NCBI GenBank assembly: GCA_021234155.1
Contig: JAJEKV010000053.1
Location: forward strand, 6,403,424 to 6,467,423
Origin: Isoetes taiwanensis
Taxonomy: Eukaryota > Streptophyta > Lycopodiopsida > Isoetales > Isoetaceae
DNA: 64,000 bases
Reading direction: 5' to 3'
Position numbers and translations under genes: made by a program. This document shows, piece after piece, positions 13,029 to 23,302 of the stretch (position 1 is the stretch's first letter; each line of letters starts with the position of its first letter). The notes beneath the pieces are model-generated. The model had not been told where the DNA came from, did not search any database, and saw only the letters and a list, made by a program, of their open reading frames with translations.

Positions 13029-16000
13029 TGAATTTCCCTTTATAATGCCAAGTGATATTGCTATTGTTCCATTCAGCTTGAGAGATATAATTTGAAATGG
13101 CATTATAAAGAGATCTGCTGCTATCATCTTCATACCTGATGTCAGAAGAATCAAAAGGAATAGGACCGTTAGCATCAAACAGATCTGAGATTGTGATCAA
13201 ACCTTTTTCTTGCCACAATTTAGCTTGGTCTGGGAAGTTTCTAATGAGACAATGGGAGCTGTTGTCTCCGAGAAGGTAAGGATTCCAGAAAATATGTTGA
13301 GAAAGGGAAATTCCTTTCTCCCATGAATACATCCCTTTTACCTGCTTCCAAGCCATTATCCATTTCCTTATCAAGGGAGGACAATTGTTGGGGATCTGAA
13401 ACTCGAAAAAGGCTGCATCTGGAAGTAACATTTTGATGTTCCAACCGTATGGCTTACATTTGAGGATGTAGTGCTTGATGAGGACGGAAACTGGATGCTG
13501 GATCTTATCTGTAATAGATCTGAAAAAGTATTTTGCAGCAAGGGCTGTGGCATGCTTTTCAATATTGATAATTCCCAAACCTCCCATAGACTTAGGCTTG
13601 CAGCATTCTTCCATTGAGACAGGAGTCCAGCATCTTCTGTTACTGCCACAGGAGATGAATCTTCCAAGGATACCCTGCAGCTTTTTTGTAAACATATTTA
13701 GGAGCAAGGATGAAGGAGGATTGATAAACATGGGTTGAGGCTATAACCGAGTTCGCAAGAATTGCCCGACCAGCTTTAGAAAGGAATTTGGAGTTGAGAG
13801 TATCAACTTTGTGGTAAAATTTCTCAATGATGCCATTCCATAAATCTGCTGCATTTGAACGAATAGCAAAAGGAGGTTGAAACTGCAATCAAGGAGAGTG
13901 GCTGCTTGAGTTCCCAGATCTGAGTTATGGGAGGTAATCTTAGATTTGGCAGGATTAATCTTGCATCCAGAAAAGTTACCAAAGTCATTTAGGATATCCT
14001 TAGTATGATTTATCGACTGAAGATCCATGGATAAGAGGATAAAAGTATCATCTGCAAAATGCCCATTTAAGAATTGATCAGTCATATCATTTGTAGGGAG
14101 ATATAAAAACTGTTCTGAGTTCCCTCCTCTTTGGCTTTTCGGAGGCTAGCGTGGAGGGCTTCCATGACAATAATAAAAAGGAAGGGGGCCAGGGGGCAAC
14201 CCTGTTTGACTCCTCTTTTAATGTTGAAGAAGGGGCTGCATTCCCCATTAATTAAAACCGAGGAAGAGGAGTTGTTGAGAATTGCTGTGAAGAGGTTGAT
14301 TGAGCTAGTGCTGAAACCGAGTTTCCTGCTGCAACAAATTTTAAGAAAATTCCAATTGACTGTATCGAATGCTTTAGTGATGTCGAGTTTCAAAAGAGCA
14401 ATCTCTTGATTGGAATCTTTTGCCCATCTGAGGCCAAGAGCAGCAGTGGCAACATTATCCAGAATATTCCTTCCTTTCAAGTAAGCCGATTGGCTCTGAC
14501 TGATAATATTGTTTAAAATCTCCTTGCCCTCACGAGTAATAGCACCTGAAATAATCTTGTATATGACATTAGTTAGAGAAATAGGTCTGTAATCCGAAAA
14601 GGAGATGGGTTCAGGAGTTTTTGGGATCAGAGAGATAAAGCTGGTATTGATTCTATCATCAATCTTCTTTCTTAAAATAAATTCATTAGCAACATTCAGA
14701 ATGTATGATCCCAAGATGTCCCAGGTTGCTTTGAAAAATTCAGCTGGAAAGCCATCTGGTCCCGGGGATTTACCATTCTTCATTCTATTAACCACTTTGC
14801 TGAGTTCACCAATGGAAAAAAGGCTGGTTAAAGCTATGTTCTGATCTTGAGTAACTCTTTCTTCCATTTTGATGAAGTTTTCGCTTTCCTGCTGGTTAAT
14901 TTCTGCACTGGTGCCCATAATGTTAGTAAAATGGTTGGTAGCAGCAATCTTCAGATTATCATCTCCATTAATTTTAATACCATTGACCAAGACCTCTTCA
15001 ATTTTGTTTTTTTGACTCGCCCTTGGCTTTGACAAAGAAATATTTGGAGTGTGCCCTTTCATCTTCTTTTTAGCTTTCGGTTATCTTGGATTTTAGTCTC
15101 CAACCAGCAGACAATCCTTAATTCCTCTGCTTCAATCTCAAGACTAATTCTGTTATACTCCTCTCCAGCAGCATTTGGAAGAAGACTTCTAAGATTAATC
15201 AAGTGGGCTGTTTTAGCATTGTGAATCTCTTTCCCCCAGATTTTGAGCTTATTTTTAATGAGCTTAGCAAGATTACACCACCAGGTCATCCAACCATAGC
15301 TGCCATGGGGTTTAACAGTAGAATTGATCACCTCCAGAATAATATCCTTAAAATCTAAGTGATTAATAAGCTGGGAGTTTAATTTGAAGTAGGAATTTCT
15401 CTTGGTTGCAGACTCACTATTTGTTCGAATGATAATGAGCTGGGGGAAGTGATCAGCCAGATTATAGCCTTTCAGATTAATAACTCTTTCACTTAAATTC
15501 CAGAGATTTTCACTGAGGTAAAATCTATCATGAAGGCAGCAGATCGGATTAATCCTACGATCAGTCTAGCTAAACTCATCAGGGGAGGTTCTAGCTAAAA
15601 TAAGATTATTAAGAGAAATCAAGTTAGACCATGAGTTATTTTCATCTGGTGGGAGAGGCCTGAAATTCCGATTTCTCATAAAACTGTGAGTGACCATATT
15701 GAAGTCCCCTGCCATTATAATTTCATCAACCTCAGTATTATTCAGACTACTTATGATCTTGTTCCAAATGACTGTTCTCTCGGCTGGGCTATTATAAGCA
15801 TAAATGTTGATGATGGCTAATCTGAGGTTGTCCATCTTGAAACAAAGAATCTGCCATCTGCCTAAGTTGTCATTGACCATATACTGATCAGTGATGTTGA
15901 GATTCTTTTTCCAGCAAATGGCCACTCCACCAGAGCTATTATTAGCAGAAAGGGCCCAAGTCTCCATGCCAGGAGGGAGGGTCCTGGCTATCTTTGAGCT

Positions 16001-16144
16001 GAAATCGTCATCATGCAATTTGTGCTCTTGCAAAAGAAGGAAATCAGGGTTCAGGGAGGAGAGGCAAACTCTAAGTCTATCCCTTTTACTGGAATCATTA
16101 ATATCTTGAAGATTCCAGGTAATTATGTTAAGAGAGCTATTCAT
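13029..16144 (-). pseudogene. LINE-B ORF2: endonuclease and reverse transcriptase
   Basis: From 16144 leftward: APE endonuclease (NIITWNLQDIND, LLLQEHKL, IINIYAYNS, AGDFNMVTHS). A TAG stop at 15566-15568 is followed by the same frame (CCLHDRFYLS, LADHFP), then a frameshift near 15060. RT then runs 15062-14082 (NGKSPGPDGFPAEFFK, SLIPKTPEP, DYRPISLTNV, QSAYLKGRNI, LKLDITKAFDTV, GVKQGCPLAPFLF). After another frameshift comes the catalytic FADDTFIL box near 14060. A further shift leads to the RT thumb region (SMGGLGIINI) down to 13029, where LINE-A cuts it. This is better preserved than LINE-A. Only three or four lesions separate it from a complete frame. Confidence 0.92.
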
Positions 16145-16314
16145 TATAAATTGAGGGAGATTTATAAGGAGAGAGATGCTCCCTGGGACTTCTTCTGATC
16201 GGGGTCTTCACGGCTCCATCATTCTTGGATTGGTGTCTCTTTTTCCTTTTGCTGATGACTTGAGTCCAATCTTGCTCGGAGGAGATCTCAGTAATGGTGA
16301 CATTGCTCTTCTGC

Positions 16315-18024
16315 TTAAACCCGGCTTTGGGGGGGAAGGATAATTTGGTTTTGATCATTCTCTCCAATTGTCATGATTATGATCTTTGGATCCAACTCGA
16401 ACTGCAGCTTAATGTTGAAAAGATTCATAATATTTGAAGGAATGGGTCTGCTGGGTCTGAAATTTAAAAGATCAGAAGGGTGCATAATAGAGCTGGAGGG
16501 TTTTAGACTCAAACTGTTATGATCTTCGATAAGGATATCAGTTGGGCTGTTAAATGCCTTGTTACTGCTGCTGCTGTGATTGATCATCTTCTGATCAGGA
16601 AGGGTACAATGATTCTTGAAAGACTTTTGTACCCATACTTGTTTAACTTCAGATTGAACCACATTACTCTTCTTAGCTGTCTCTTCAGTTATCTCAGTTT
16701 TAGGGGCAGAGTAGGGGACATTGCTGTAATTGATCTGAATTTGCGTAAGCTTAGAATGCGAGATCTTGATGTTCACCGAGGGAGTCCAATCAGAGGAAAT
16801 GGATTTGGAGAGGCAGACAGAAGGGAAATTGGTTTGGGGAATACTGATGTCTAAGACCTGGCCGAGATGATTGCCAATGGCTCGAAGGTGATTGGGCGTC
16901 CATAGGGATAGGTGATTGGCCGACTTCATAATGTATACCAAGTGTTTTAAAAACTTCTAATTCTCTTTTTGAGCATATTCTTGGCATGATAATTGTCTTG
17001 GCAGATGACTTGAAAAGTTTTGGTATCCAGTTTCAGAATGGAGGCAATTTTGCAATGGTGGAGTTTAGTGATGTGGAACTTGACTTCGCTAGGAGCAGGA
17101 CAGGAATTGGGAAAATGGAAGATAAGGCCCCTGTCAAGGAAAATATTTGAGGCTGAGTGGTCCCTAATGGTGGAAAGATCTAAAATGTCAGGGATATCAA
17201 CCTTGGCTTGAACTGAATTTCCTGCATCCTTATTAGTACATGCATAGGAATGTATTTCTGAAATTTTTGGAACAGAATTTTGAACAATATCAGAGTAAGA
17301 GATGTTACTTTTTATCTTGTCTGCCTTGCCCAGAATCGGAACCTCAACCTGCACTTTATTTTCTTTTTCCTTGTACTTGATCTCGTGGAGGTTAGCATTC
17401 TTGAATCCGGTCGCGGTTCGGGCATGTACAATTGGCAGCTTCCTCAGGAATAAAATAACCGTTGCTATCAATACATTTGCAGCCATTTGAACTTGAGAAT
17501 GGCATCTCACTAATACCAAATTTTGCTTTAGTGCCTTCGAGAGTGACAACTGCATCAGGAATAGCAGCCTCCGTAATGTACTTGAAATCCTTATTCCATT
17601 TATCGGCAACATTTGGAAAAGTTTCAGCCCATCTTTCAACCATCTTGAAAGAGACTCTGTTCCAACCCGGCCCAGAACAGAGTTTCTGATAACATTTATT
17701 AGCTCTCAACTTGAGCTCATCCATGGTTGTTCTAAAAACTCCATTCTTTAGGCTGCAACAGTTATGGGAAGAATGGCCTGACTTGATCGTCATTTTGGAG
17801 GTGAGCAAAAGGTCGAGGTGCTGAATTTTGTCAAGAGTGTTAAGAGCATATCTTTTGTCATCAGACCTGCCTTCTAAAAAATCAGACTCATTTTTATCTT
17901 GTTCCTCAAAAGCCCGAAAGATTTCACCGTCCTGCATCAGATCCATGATAATCGCTGTTGCTTTTTGTTGAGTTTTTAGAAGATTGAAATGGGCATGGAG
18001 CTCTTTAATCTGTTTCCCAGTCAC
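16315..18024 (-). pseudogene. LINE-B ORF1-like region
   Basis: Three overlapping open pieces (18024-17392, 17639-16947, 16941-16315) in different frames appear to be one broken reading frame of about 550 codons. The first ends with a cysteine-rich stretch (GCKCIDSNGYFIPEEAANCT), possibly zinc binding. The second and third contain FHFPNSCPAPSEVKFHITK and SLWTPNHLRAIGNHLGQVL, resembling the DUF4283-type RNA-binding block of plant L1 ORF1. It should encode the nucleic-acid chaperone of the element. It is frameshifted at about 17.4-17.6 kb and near 16.94 kb. Confidence 0.6.
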
Positions 18025-18974
18025 TATCCTGATCCTGCTCCAGTTTCGCTATGCACCTGATGTCTATTTCCTGGGCTTGAAGGCCCGCGGCCTTTAACTT
18101 CGGGAAGATGAGGCTTCAAACTTTGCAGCCATGGTGGTGCTCAATCTGTTGGACCTTAAGAGAAAATCGCGCACCGGATGACGGAGGCTAAAAGAGTTTT
18201 TGGAAAAGAGAGGTTTGGAAAAGATCCTTGAGAAAGACATATCGAAAACAGAGGAGCCAAAAAAGGGAAACTGAGGGGTCAAATGAAGGGATGAGAAGGA
18301 AAAAAGGGGGATCATGACGATGTACAAGCAGGCCCTACCCAGGATCTATCATGGAAAGGGAGGGGTCAAATCAAGAAGAGGGGAAAGGAGCACGGAAAAC
18401 AAGAAAAAGGCAGAGTACACAAGGAAAAAGAAATCTAAGAAAAACAGAAATCAGGACCCAGACTGACAGATACTAGTTTGCTATCGAGAATCTCCAAACT
18501 ACAGTATCAATTTCTTGAATTGTTCTTGCGGGTTCCAAATCAAAGAAAGAGGCCCAGTGATAGATAGGTTCCACTCCGAAATCGACAGGACAATTCATAA
18601 GAAAGAGATTTCTCTCAAATCTATTTCCTAAGAAGGGTTGAGAGTTATGCGTGGTGACTCTAATGGATCCAACTCTATCAAAGCACAGGATGCAAAGATA
18701 GAAGAAGTTGAAGCTAATTCTGCAGAACCCAACCCGAGATCTAGTTTCTATTGCTAGCCTAATTAGATTTTCTATAATCAGCACCGAATCGTGATGATCC
18801 CAAGGAATTTGGGGGAAACCCAACCCCTGGAGAACAGCCTCTAGCAAGGCCTCATCCATCGGGGGTGGGAGATCCCTTGCAAATTCTCGGGATGGAGTCC
18901 ATAGACGTTGAGGCGCGAGTTGTAGGCGCTCCTCGCCCTCCAACCTCGTCTTTTTTGAAATAAGGTTTGAACTC
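18025..18974 (-). other. LINE-B 5' leader
   Basis: Between the ORF1-like region and the 5' target-site duplication. It contains a 168-codon open stretch whose apparent start codon lies inside the duplication itself, so it is not a separate gene. Nothing else was recognised. Confidence 0.55.
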
Positions 18975-18991
18975 GACATAGCACATTATTC
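18975..18991. repeat. Right target-site duplication of LINE-B
   Basis: An exact second copy of GACATAGCACATTATTC (5190-5206). It marks the 5' end of LINE-B and rejoins the interrupted coding frame of DUF7869-like copy 1. Confidence 0.93.
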
Positions 18992-19057
18992 ATCTTAATA
19001 CATGAGATCTTGTACTTGTAATACATATCTTTCATCTTAATACATAAGATCTTGTAC
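18991..19057. repeat. Two copies of a 25-base unit, period 42
   Basis: CATCTTAATACAT(G/A)AGATCTTGTAC occurs at 18991-19015 and 19033-19057 with one difference. The repeats lie between the end of DUF7869-like copy 1 and the first 80-codon gene, in what would be the 3' region of both convergent genes. Confidence 0.75.
18992..18998 (+). pseudogene. True C-terminal end of DUF7869-like copy 1
   Basis: Reading across the duplication in the frame of 4674-5206 gives DIAHYSS and a TAA at 18996-18998. The gene thus ended one codon beyond the LINE-B insertion site. At the left copy the LINE sequence supplies a different artificial ending. Confidence 0.65.
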
Positions 19058-19164
19058 ATTACTATATTTGTGATCATATATAACTGCTTACATCTTTAAT
19101 ATATAAATGCATACATGATTCATAGATAAGATGGTCAGAAGTGCTTATATGTTGAACAGGTGAT

Positions 19165-19407
19165 TCATTCATCTTCAGGATCTGTAGTAGTGATCCCTGA
19201 TATCTCATAGCTCATGCGCTCAGGAAGCCAAATCAGATGGATCATAACACGAATTGACGCAGGGCAATGAATCTCAGCGCCCAAAGCTTTTCTTCGCAGG
19301 TAGGGATCAAGAAGAAGATGCCTGTCTAGGCAACCAACAAGATCAGAGTGGCTCATTGAGCACTTGATCGCCTCGATGTGGTGAATAGAAGAAGGCAAAT
19401 AATCCAT
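19165..19407 (-). CDS. Small protein of an unrecognised 80-residue family, paralogue 1
   Basis: An intact 80-codon frame starting at the ATG at 19407 (context TCTCCCATGG). I do not recognise the family. It shares with paralogue 2 (19728-19970) 31 of 80 residues without gaps, including C16, D22, C26, L33-D-P, L37, R53-V, H57-L-x-W-L-P and a C-terminal acidic D-x-x-D-E. There is no signal peptide or membrane segment. The pattern C-x9-C plus V-x2-H-L-x-W is common to all three copies in this window. Its promoter is 43 bases upstream of the ATG. The family could be a mobile-element accessory protein or a host gene; the sequence does not decide. Confidence 0.65.
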   Translation of the reverse strand: MDYLPSSIHHIEAIKCSMSHSDLVGCLDRHLLLDPYLRRKALGAEIHCPASIRVMIHLIWLPERMSYEISGITTTDPEDE

Positions 19408-19443
19408 GGGAGATGAATGACCTCTAGCCCCGAATGGAGCTGT

Positions 19444-19470
19444 TTTTATAGTGAAGTAAAATTATTGATG
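19444..19470 (-). promoter_or_regulatory. Core promoter of paralogue 1: CATCAATAATTTT plus TATA box
   Basis: On the minus strand CATCAATAATTTT (19470-19458) lies 20 bases ahead of TATAAAA (19450-19444), which is 43 bases before the ATG. The same arrangement occurs at the other two paralogues. The short distance implies a leader of only about 10-15 bases if transcription starts about 30 bases past the TATA box. Confidence 0.6.
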
Positions 19471-19727
19471 TGAATTATTGGGGTGGACTGTAGCGCCATC
19501 ATTGAGCGTATACAAGTATCATGTACTCGTACAGGTATGATTCTATCATGTACTCAGATTCTATACATCAACTAATATTCACTATGCTTATATTATATAT
19601 ATCCTTAACAGATACACAAATCATAAGTGCTTATATTATTATGTCCTTAACAGGTATACATATCATCGATGATTCACTCATATTCATAGGTACTCATGTC
19701 ATTATTATATCCTTAGCAGATACAGAT

Positions 19728-19970
19728 TCACTCATCATCAACATCAAAGCACGTGATGCTATTCAGCTCATAGATCTCCTGATCAGGAAGCCAATAAAGG
19801 TGGACCTTAACACGAGTGAGCTTCTTGCAAGCACTCGCAGGACCATCTGCTTTGGACTGCAGCCATGGATCAAGTTTGATACCATTTCTGTAGCATTCAC
19901 ACAGATCATTATAGCTAAGGTAGCACCTGAAGGATCGGATGTTCTCTGGACGATCAGGCAAGGAAGCCAT
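19728..19970 (-). CDS. Small protein of the 80-residue family, paralogue 2
   Basis: An intact 80-codon frame beginning at 19970 with the same ATCTCCCATGG start context as paralogue 1. Visible features are NIRSFRCYLSYNDLCEC (two of the invariant cysteines), KLDPWL, RVKVHLYWLP and an acidic C-terminus. It is predicted soluble. It lies 320 bases upstream of paralogue 1 on the same strand, so the two are a tandem duplication. The 74 bases 5' of the two start codons match at 69 positions, whereas the proteins match at only 39 percent. No database family comes to mind. Confidence 0.65.
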   Translation of the reverse strand: MASLPDRPENIRSFRCYLSYNDLCECYRNGIKLDPWLQSKADGPASACKKLTRVKVHLYWLPDQEIYELNSITCFDVDDE

Positions 19971-20006
19971 GGGAGATGAATGAGCTCTACCACCGGATGG
20001 AGCTGC

Positions 20007-20033
20007 TTTTATAGTGAAGTAAAATTATTGATG
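20007..20033 (-). promoter_or_regulatory. Core promoter of paralogue 2
   Basis: CATCAATAATTTT (20033-20021, minus strand) is followed 20 bases later by TATAAAA (20013-20007), 43 bases before the ATG. It is identical to paralogue 1 in both elements and in the spacer. Confidence 0.6.
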
Positions 20034-20275
20034 TGAATTATTGGTGTTCATTGCCATTATACGAGTACCATACAAGTATGTATATGATCCAATAATTTCT
20101 ATGTATACTAGTAAATTGCCCACCGTTGGTGGGCTTTACATGTGATTGTTCACATGTGATTGTTCACAAACAATGGGGTAGTGATGTGTTACCAGTAGTT
20201 TGAGGAGCTCCGTAAAAATCAGATGCCATCACTTTTAAACCATGGGTATATCTGGGTCTTTAACGTGTTAAAACC

Positions 20276-20560
20276 ACATTTAATAACAATGATGATAGTG
20301 AGGAAGAAGAGAATAATTATGGCAAGCATTTCAAGAAATGTCGAAAAAATATAAGATGTTCTATGATGAAGAAGAGCATAAGGATTATGGCAATTATTTC
20401 AAGAACCGTATCAATTAGCTAGCAAAGGACAGCTCAAATGATAAGTTAAACTCAAAACCTCAAGGACCCTTCCCCGCTTGGAAATTTTTATGTTCTTGTA
20501 TAGTTGTGGGCTCAGTCTGCCTGGCTGTCTTGCAGCAGACATTTGAACTGATGCAAAGAG
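20276..20560. repeat. Direct repeat unit 1, ancient coding end
   Basis: It matches 21352-21600. With one frame change both copies read a lysine- and acid-rich tail: KYKMFY, EEEHKDYG and NYFKNRIN, then a TAG, with DYGN(Y/H)FKK repeated within it. It looks like the last exon of an unidentified gene, copied and then decayed. The rest of 20.1-23.3 kb holds no gene I can support. Confidence 0.55.
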
Positions 20561-21351
20561 CTTTGAGGTCATTTTGAACAGTATCTGTGTTTATGACTAC
20601 AAACAAAATATTAGCATCTCTACATTACCTTTCTAGACTTGCAAGAATGTCATGAGAAGCAGCCGAAATTTAAAACCAATCTATATGTCTACTTGTCTTC
20701 TTTGTAAGAATCTGAGGGAAAAGATGAAGTCTAAAACTAAGCTTCACGGCTACTTGTCTTGCTTGCTATGTCCCCAAAGCGTTCCCAGATAATTGATGGA
20801 GTAGCAACATACCTGGTTCCTACAACAATGTACGCTTTATCTACCCAGAAAGCAGAGCAGGTTTTACATTATCTGTATGTGTTATCTTGACAATCTACCA
20901 TCTGAAAATCACTGTCTGCACTTATCAACATGATCAACTGAATCTGAATATCTGGTCTGAATATTACTTCACAAGGGGTCCAATATAACTTCTGGAGTTG
21001 GCAAACCCTATAATTTGAAAATCTAAACTTGATGCTTGTTTTACTTTCTATAGTTATCTGGGGTCATGCTACTGGAAGAATAGAGACCATCTAGCAGTTA
21101 TGAGGCGAAAAAGCATTGCTAATAGACACGCAGCAAGGGTAAAGTAAAAAGAAAAGAACATCATAATATATTTCAATAGTCACTGCACTATCACGATGTA
21201 ATTGGACATTGGGATTGTTTGGAGAGGTGTTGTTTATGTACCGCCAATAAAGCAACACAACCATGCCAACTATTATATTTCCTTAAAATCCAAATCAGAA
21301 TTAAATTAGTGATAAGATGCTAAACCAAGACATGGAAAATGCATCATTAAT

Positions 21352-21600
21352 GCATTTAATAAAAATGATGATAGTGAGGAAGCGGGACAATGAGGATTAT
21401 GGCAACCATTTCAAGAAGCCGAAAAAATATAAGATGTTCTATGAGGAAGAAGAACATAAGGATTATGGCAATTATTTCAAGAACCGTATCAATTAGCTAG
21501 CAAGCTCAAACCTCAAGGATCCTTTCGCGCTTGGAAATTTTCATGTCCTTGTGCAGTTGTGGGCTTAGTTGCACGGGCGTGTTACAACAGAGACATTTGA
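21352..21600. repeat. Direct repeat unit 2, ancient coding end
   Basis: Second copy of the unit at 20276-20560, about 1.08 kb away. It reads EDYGNHFKKPKKYKMFY, then EEEEHKDYGNYFKNRIN and a stop in one frame, slightly better preserved than unit 1. Similarity continues past the stop through a TCTTGGAAATTTT-like stretch. Confidence 0.55.
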
Positions 21601-21708
21601 ACCGGCGACTTTCGCGATTGCCAAATATTGTTTTACTTTCTATAGTTATCTGGGGTTCTATGTTGTCCTTGACGCTACTTTAAGAATTCTGTAATCTGGT
21701 CAACCGGG

Positions 21709-21866
21709 CATCTTGCATAAAACACCAAACAAACATCTTGCTATGCCCTAACTTGATCTCAAAAAGAGAATATCGGCATGACATACGAAATTGTGTGTCA
21801 ACTGATCATCTTGCATAAAACATCAAACAAACAACTTGCTATGCCCTAACTTATCTCAAAAAGAGA
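21709..21866. repeat. Direct repeat, about 60 bases
   Basis: 21709-21770 and 21807-21866 share CATCTTGCATAAAACA and CTTGCTATGCCCTAACTT with few differences. Non-coding. Confidence 0.75.
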
Positions 21867-22118
21867 CGAAATTGTTCTGTTAGCTTGAGAAACAGAGGCC
21901 AACCAAAATCGGAATCTTGAAGCAGATGGGCAGAGTAATAAGTAGGCCGAACTGCCTACTATATAGCCTATCTTGTCCCTTTGTGTAAAGGCTGATAGCA
22001 ATAGTTTCTCATAGAAGGGTGTTAAAGAACGTTAATGGAAAAGTCCTTGTAGTGAAATAACATTATTGGGATTGCATTAGTCTAAGGGTGTTAGAACACA
22101 CATAGTTTTATAATGAGA

Positions 22119-22162
22119 TAGTCTTATTGAGATGCATAGGTAGTCTTATTGAGATGCATAGG
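22119..22162. repeat. Tandem 22-base repeat
   Basis: Two adjacent copies of a unit beginning TAGTCTTATTGAGATGCATA. Recent slippage is likely. Confidence 0.8.
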
Positions 22163-22513
22163 TAGGAAATTTTGAGAGTGCAAAAACCATCGCTGAAGTT
22201 TATACTGGAGTTTGAGAAAAGTGTAGGGTTCATGTGTTCTGCAACCTTGGAGAAAAGTTCAATGTAAACCTGTAAGAAACTCTAGCCCTTATGACATCCA
22301 CCAGCCTTCATGCAAATACATATTAGATCCAGATCTAGATCTACATCTTCTAAACAATGCACAAATGTGTAGCTTCATCTACTCGACAGGGCTATACCAG
22401 AATCACGTCACTTATAAACTTGTTAAAATAGTCATTTAAGCTTTTAGAAGCTTCTGTTATATCCATTTCTTGCAAATGCATTTAGGGGAACTCTAGAAAG
22501 TGATTAGCCTGCA

Positions 22514-22940
22514 AAACTAAATATGGATGCAAATATTTCGCTCTAGAAAGCTTTTCAATACTCTCAATAGCTTTGACATTGACATGGAATAGAAGATTTG
22601 AAAGGCTCTTTGCAAAATTGGTTTGCCCATAAATAGGAGCGTTAATATGACAATATAAATTTCAGTACATTTGGAGAATTACTCACCACTGACCAGCAAT
22701 GTAACATACATGCAGGGCCTTCGTAGACACAGCTTATTCTAGAAATAAGAAGAGCAGGGTCTGCATTTGAATGCGCTCTAATAATGTTAACACATGCTGA
22801 AAGCTAAATACGGATGCAAATATTTCGCTCTTTCAATACTCTCAATAGCTTTGACATTGACATGGAATAGAAGATTTGAAAGGCACTATGCAAAATCTGA
22901 CCAGCAATGTAAATACATACAGGGCCTTTGTAGTCTTATA
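22514..22940. repeat. Direct repeat, about 125 bases
   Basis: A block from about 22514 (GGATGCAAATATTTCGCTC through GACATTGACATGGAATAGAA) recurs at about 22808. A following piece (CTGACCAGCAATGTAA) also occurs in both copies. Non-coding tandem duplication with small deletions. Confidence 0.75.
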
Positions 22941-23302
22941 AATAGTTGCAGCTCTCCTATTTGTGTACAACTGCAAACACAACAATGGAAACAGAATTAA
23001 CTTATCCTGCGCAACATCTAAACATGTAGTTTTAATTTAATTTGTGTTGTGCAAGTAGTGTAACATCTGCTTTGGACCCTGCTGGATTTTGGATTCTGTT
23101 TATGATCTACAGATCCATTTGAAAATAAATGTCACATAAACCTCATTCTTATTTTGTCTTTACTGGGAATCATCATTCATGTTATTGGTCCAACAGGCAT
23201 GTCTGCATATTCAGATAATTTTAAGCAGCAATAGGATTGGATTATTTATGCACATGCAATGAGTATTTCTTCCTTGTAGATTCCACTCTAAATGGAACAC
23301 AG

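Larger units (their letters stand above)
5207..18974 (-). mobile_element. LINE-B, L1-type retrotransposon, minus strand, split by LINE-A
   Basis: A non-LTR retrotransposon whose 3' end (poly-T on the plus strand, 5207-5214) lies at the left and 5' end at 18974. It is bounded by exact 17-base duplications. Read on the minus strand it holds a 5' leader (18974-18025), an ORF1-like region (18024-16315), and an ORF2 with APE endonuclease, reverse transcriptase and, across the nested insertion, the RT-associated zinc-binding domain (13.0 kb jumping to 6.3 kb). Subtracting LINE-A leaves about 7.1 kb, close to full length for a plant L1-type element. Frameshifts and stops make it non-autonomous now. 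Confidence 0.9.

Noticed and set aside
6355-13040. A target-site duplication for LINE-A
   Set aside because: The best candidates (GAAATTC and GAATTTC) are short and imperfect, so no duplication is claimed.
14131-15032. Plus-strand open frames across LINE-B
   Set aside because: They are antisense shadows of the reverse transcriptase, which reads clearly on the minus strand.
18473-18979. A 168-codon minus-strand open frame
   Set aside because: Its start codon lies inside the LINE-B target duplication and the rest is LINE-B leader. It shows no domain.
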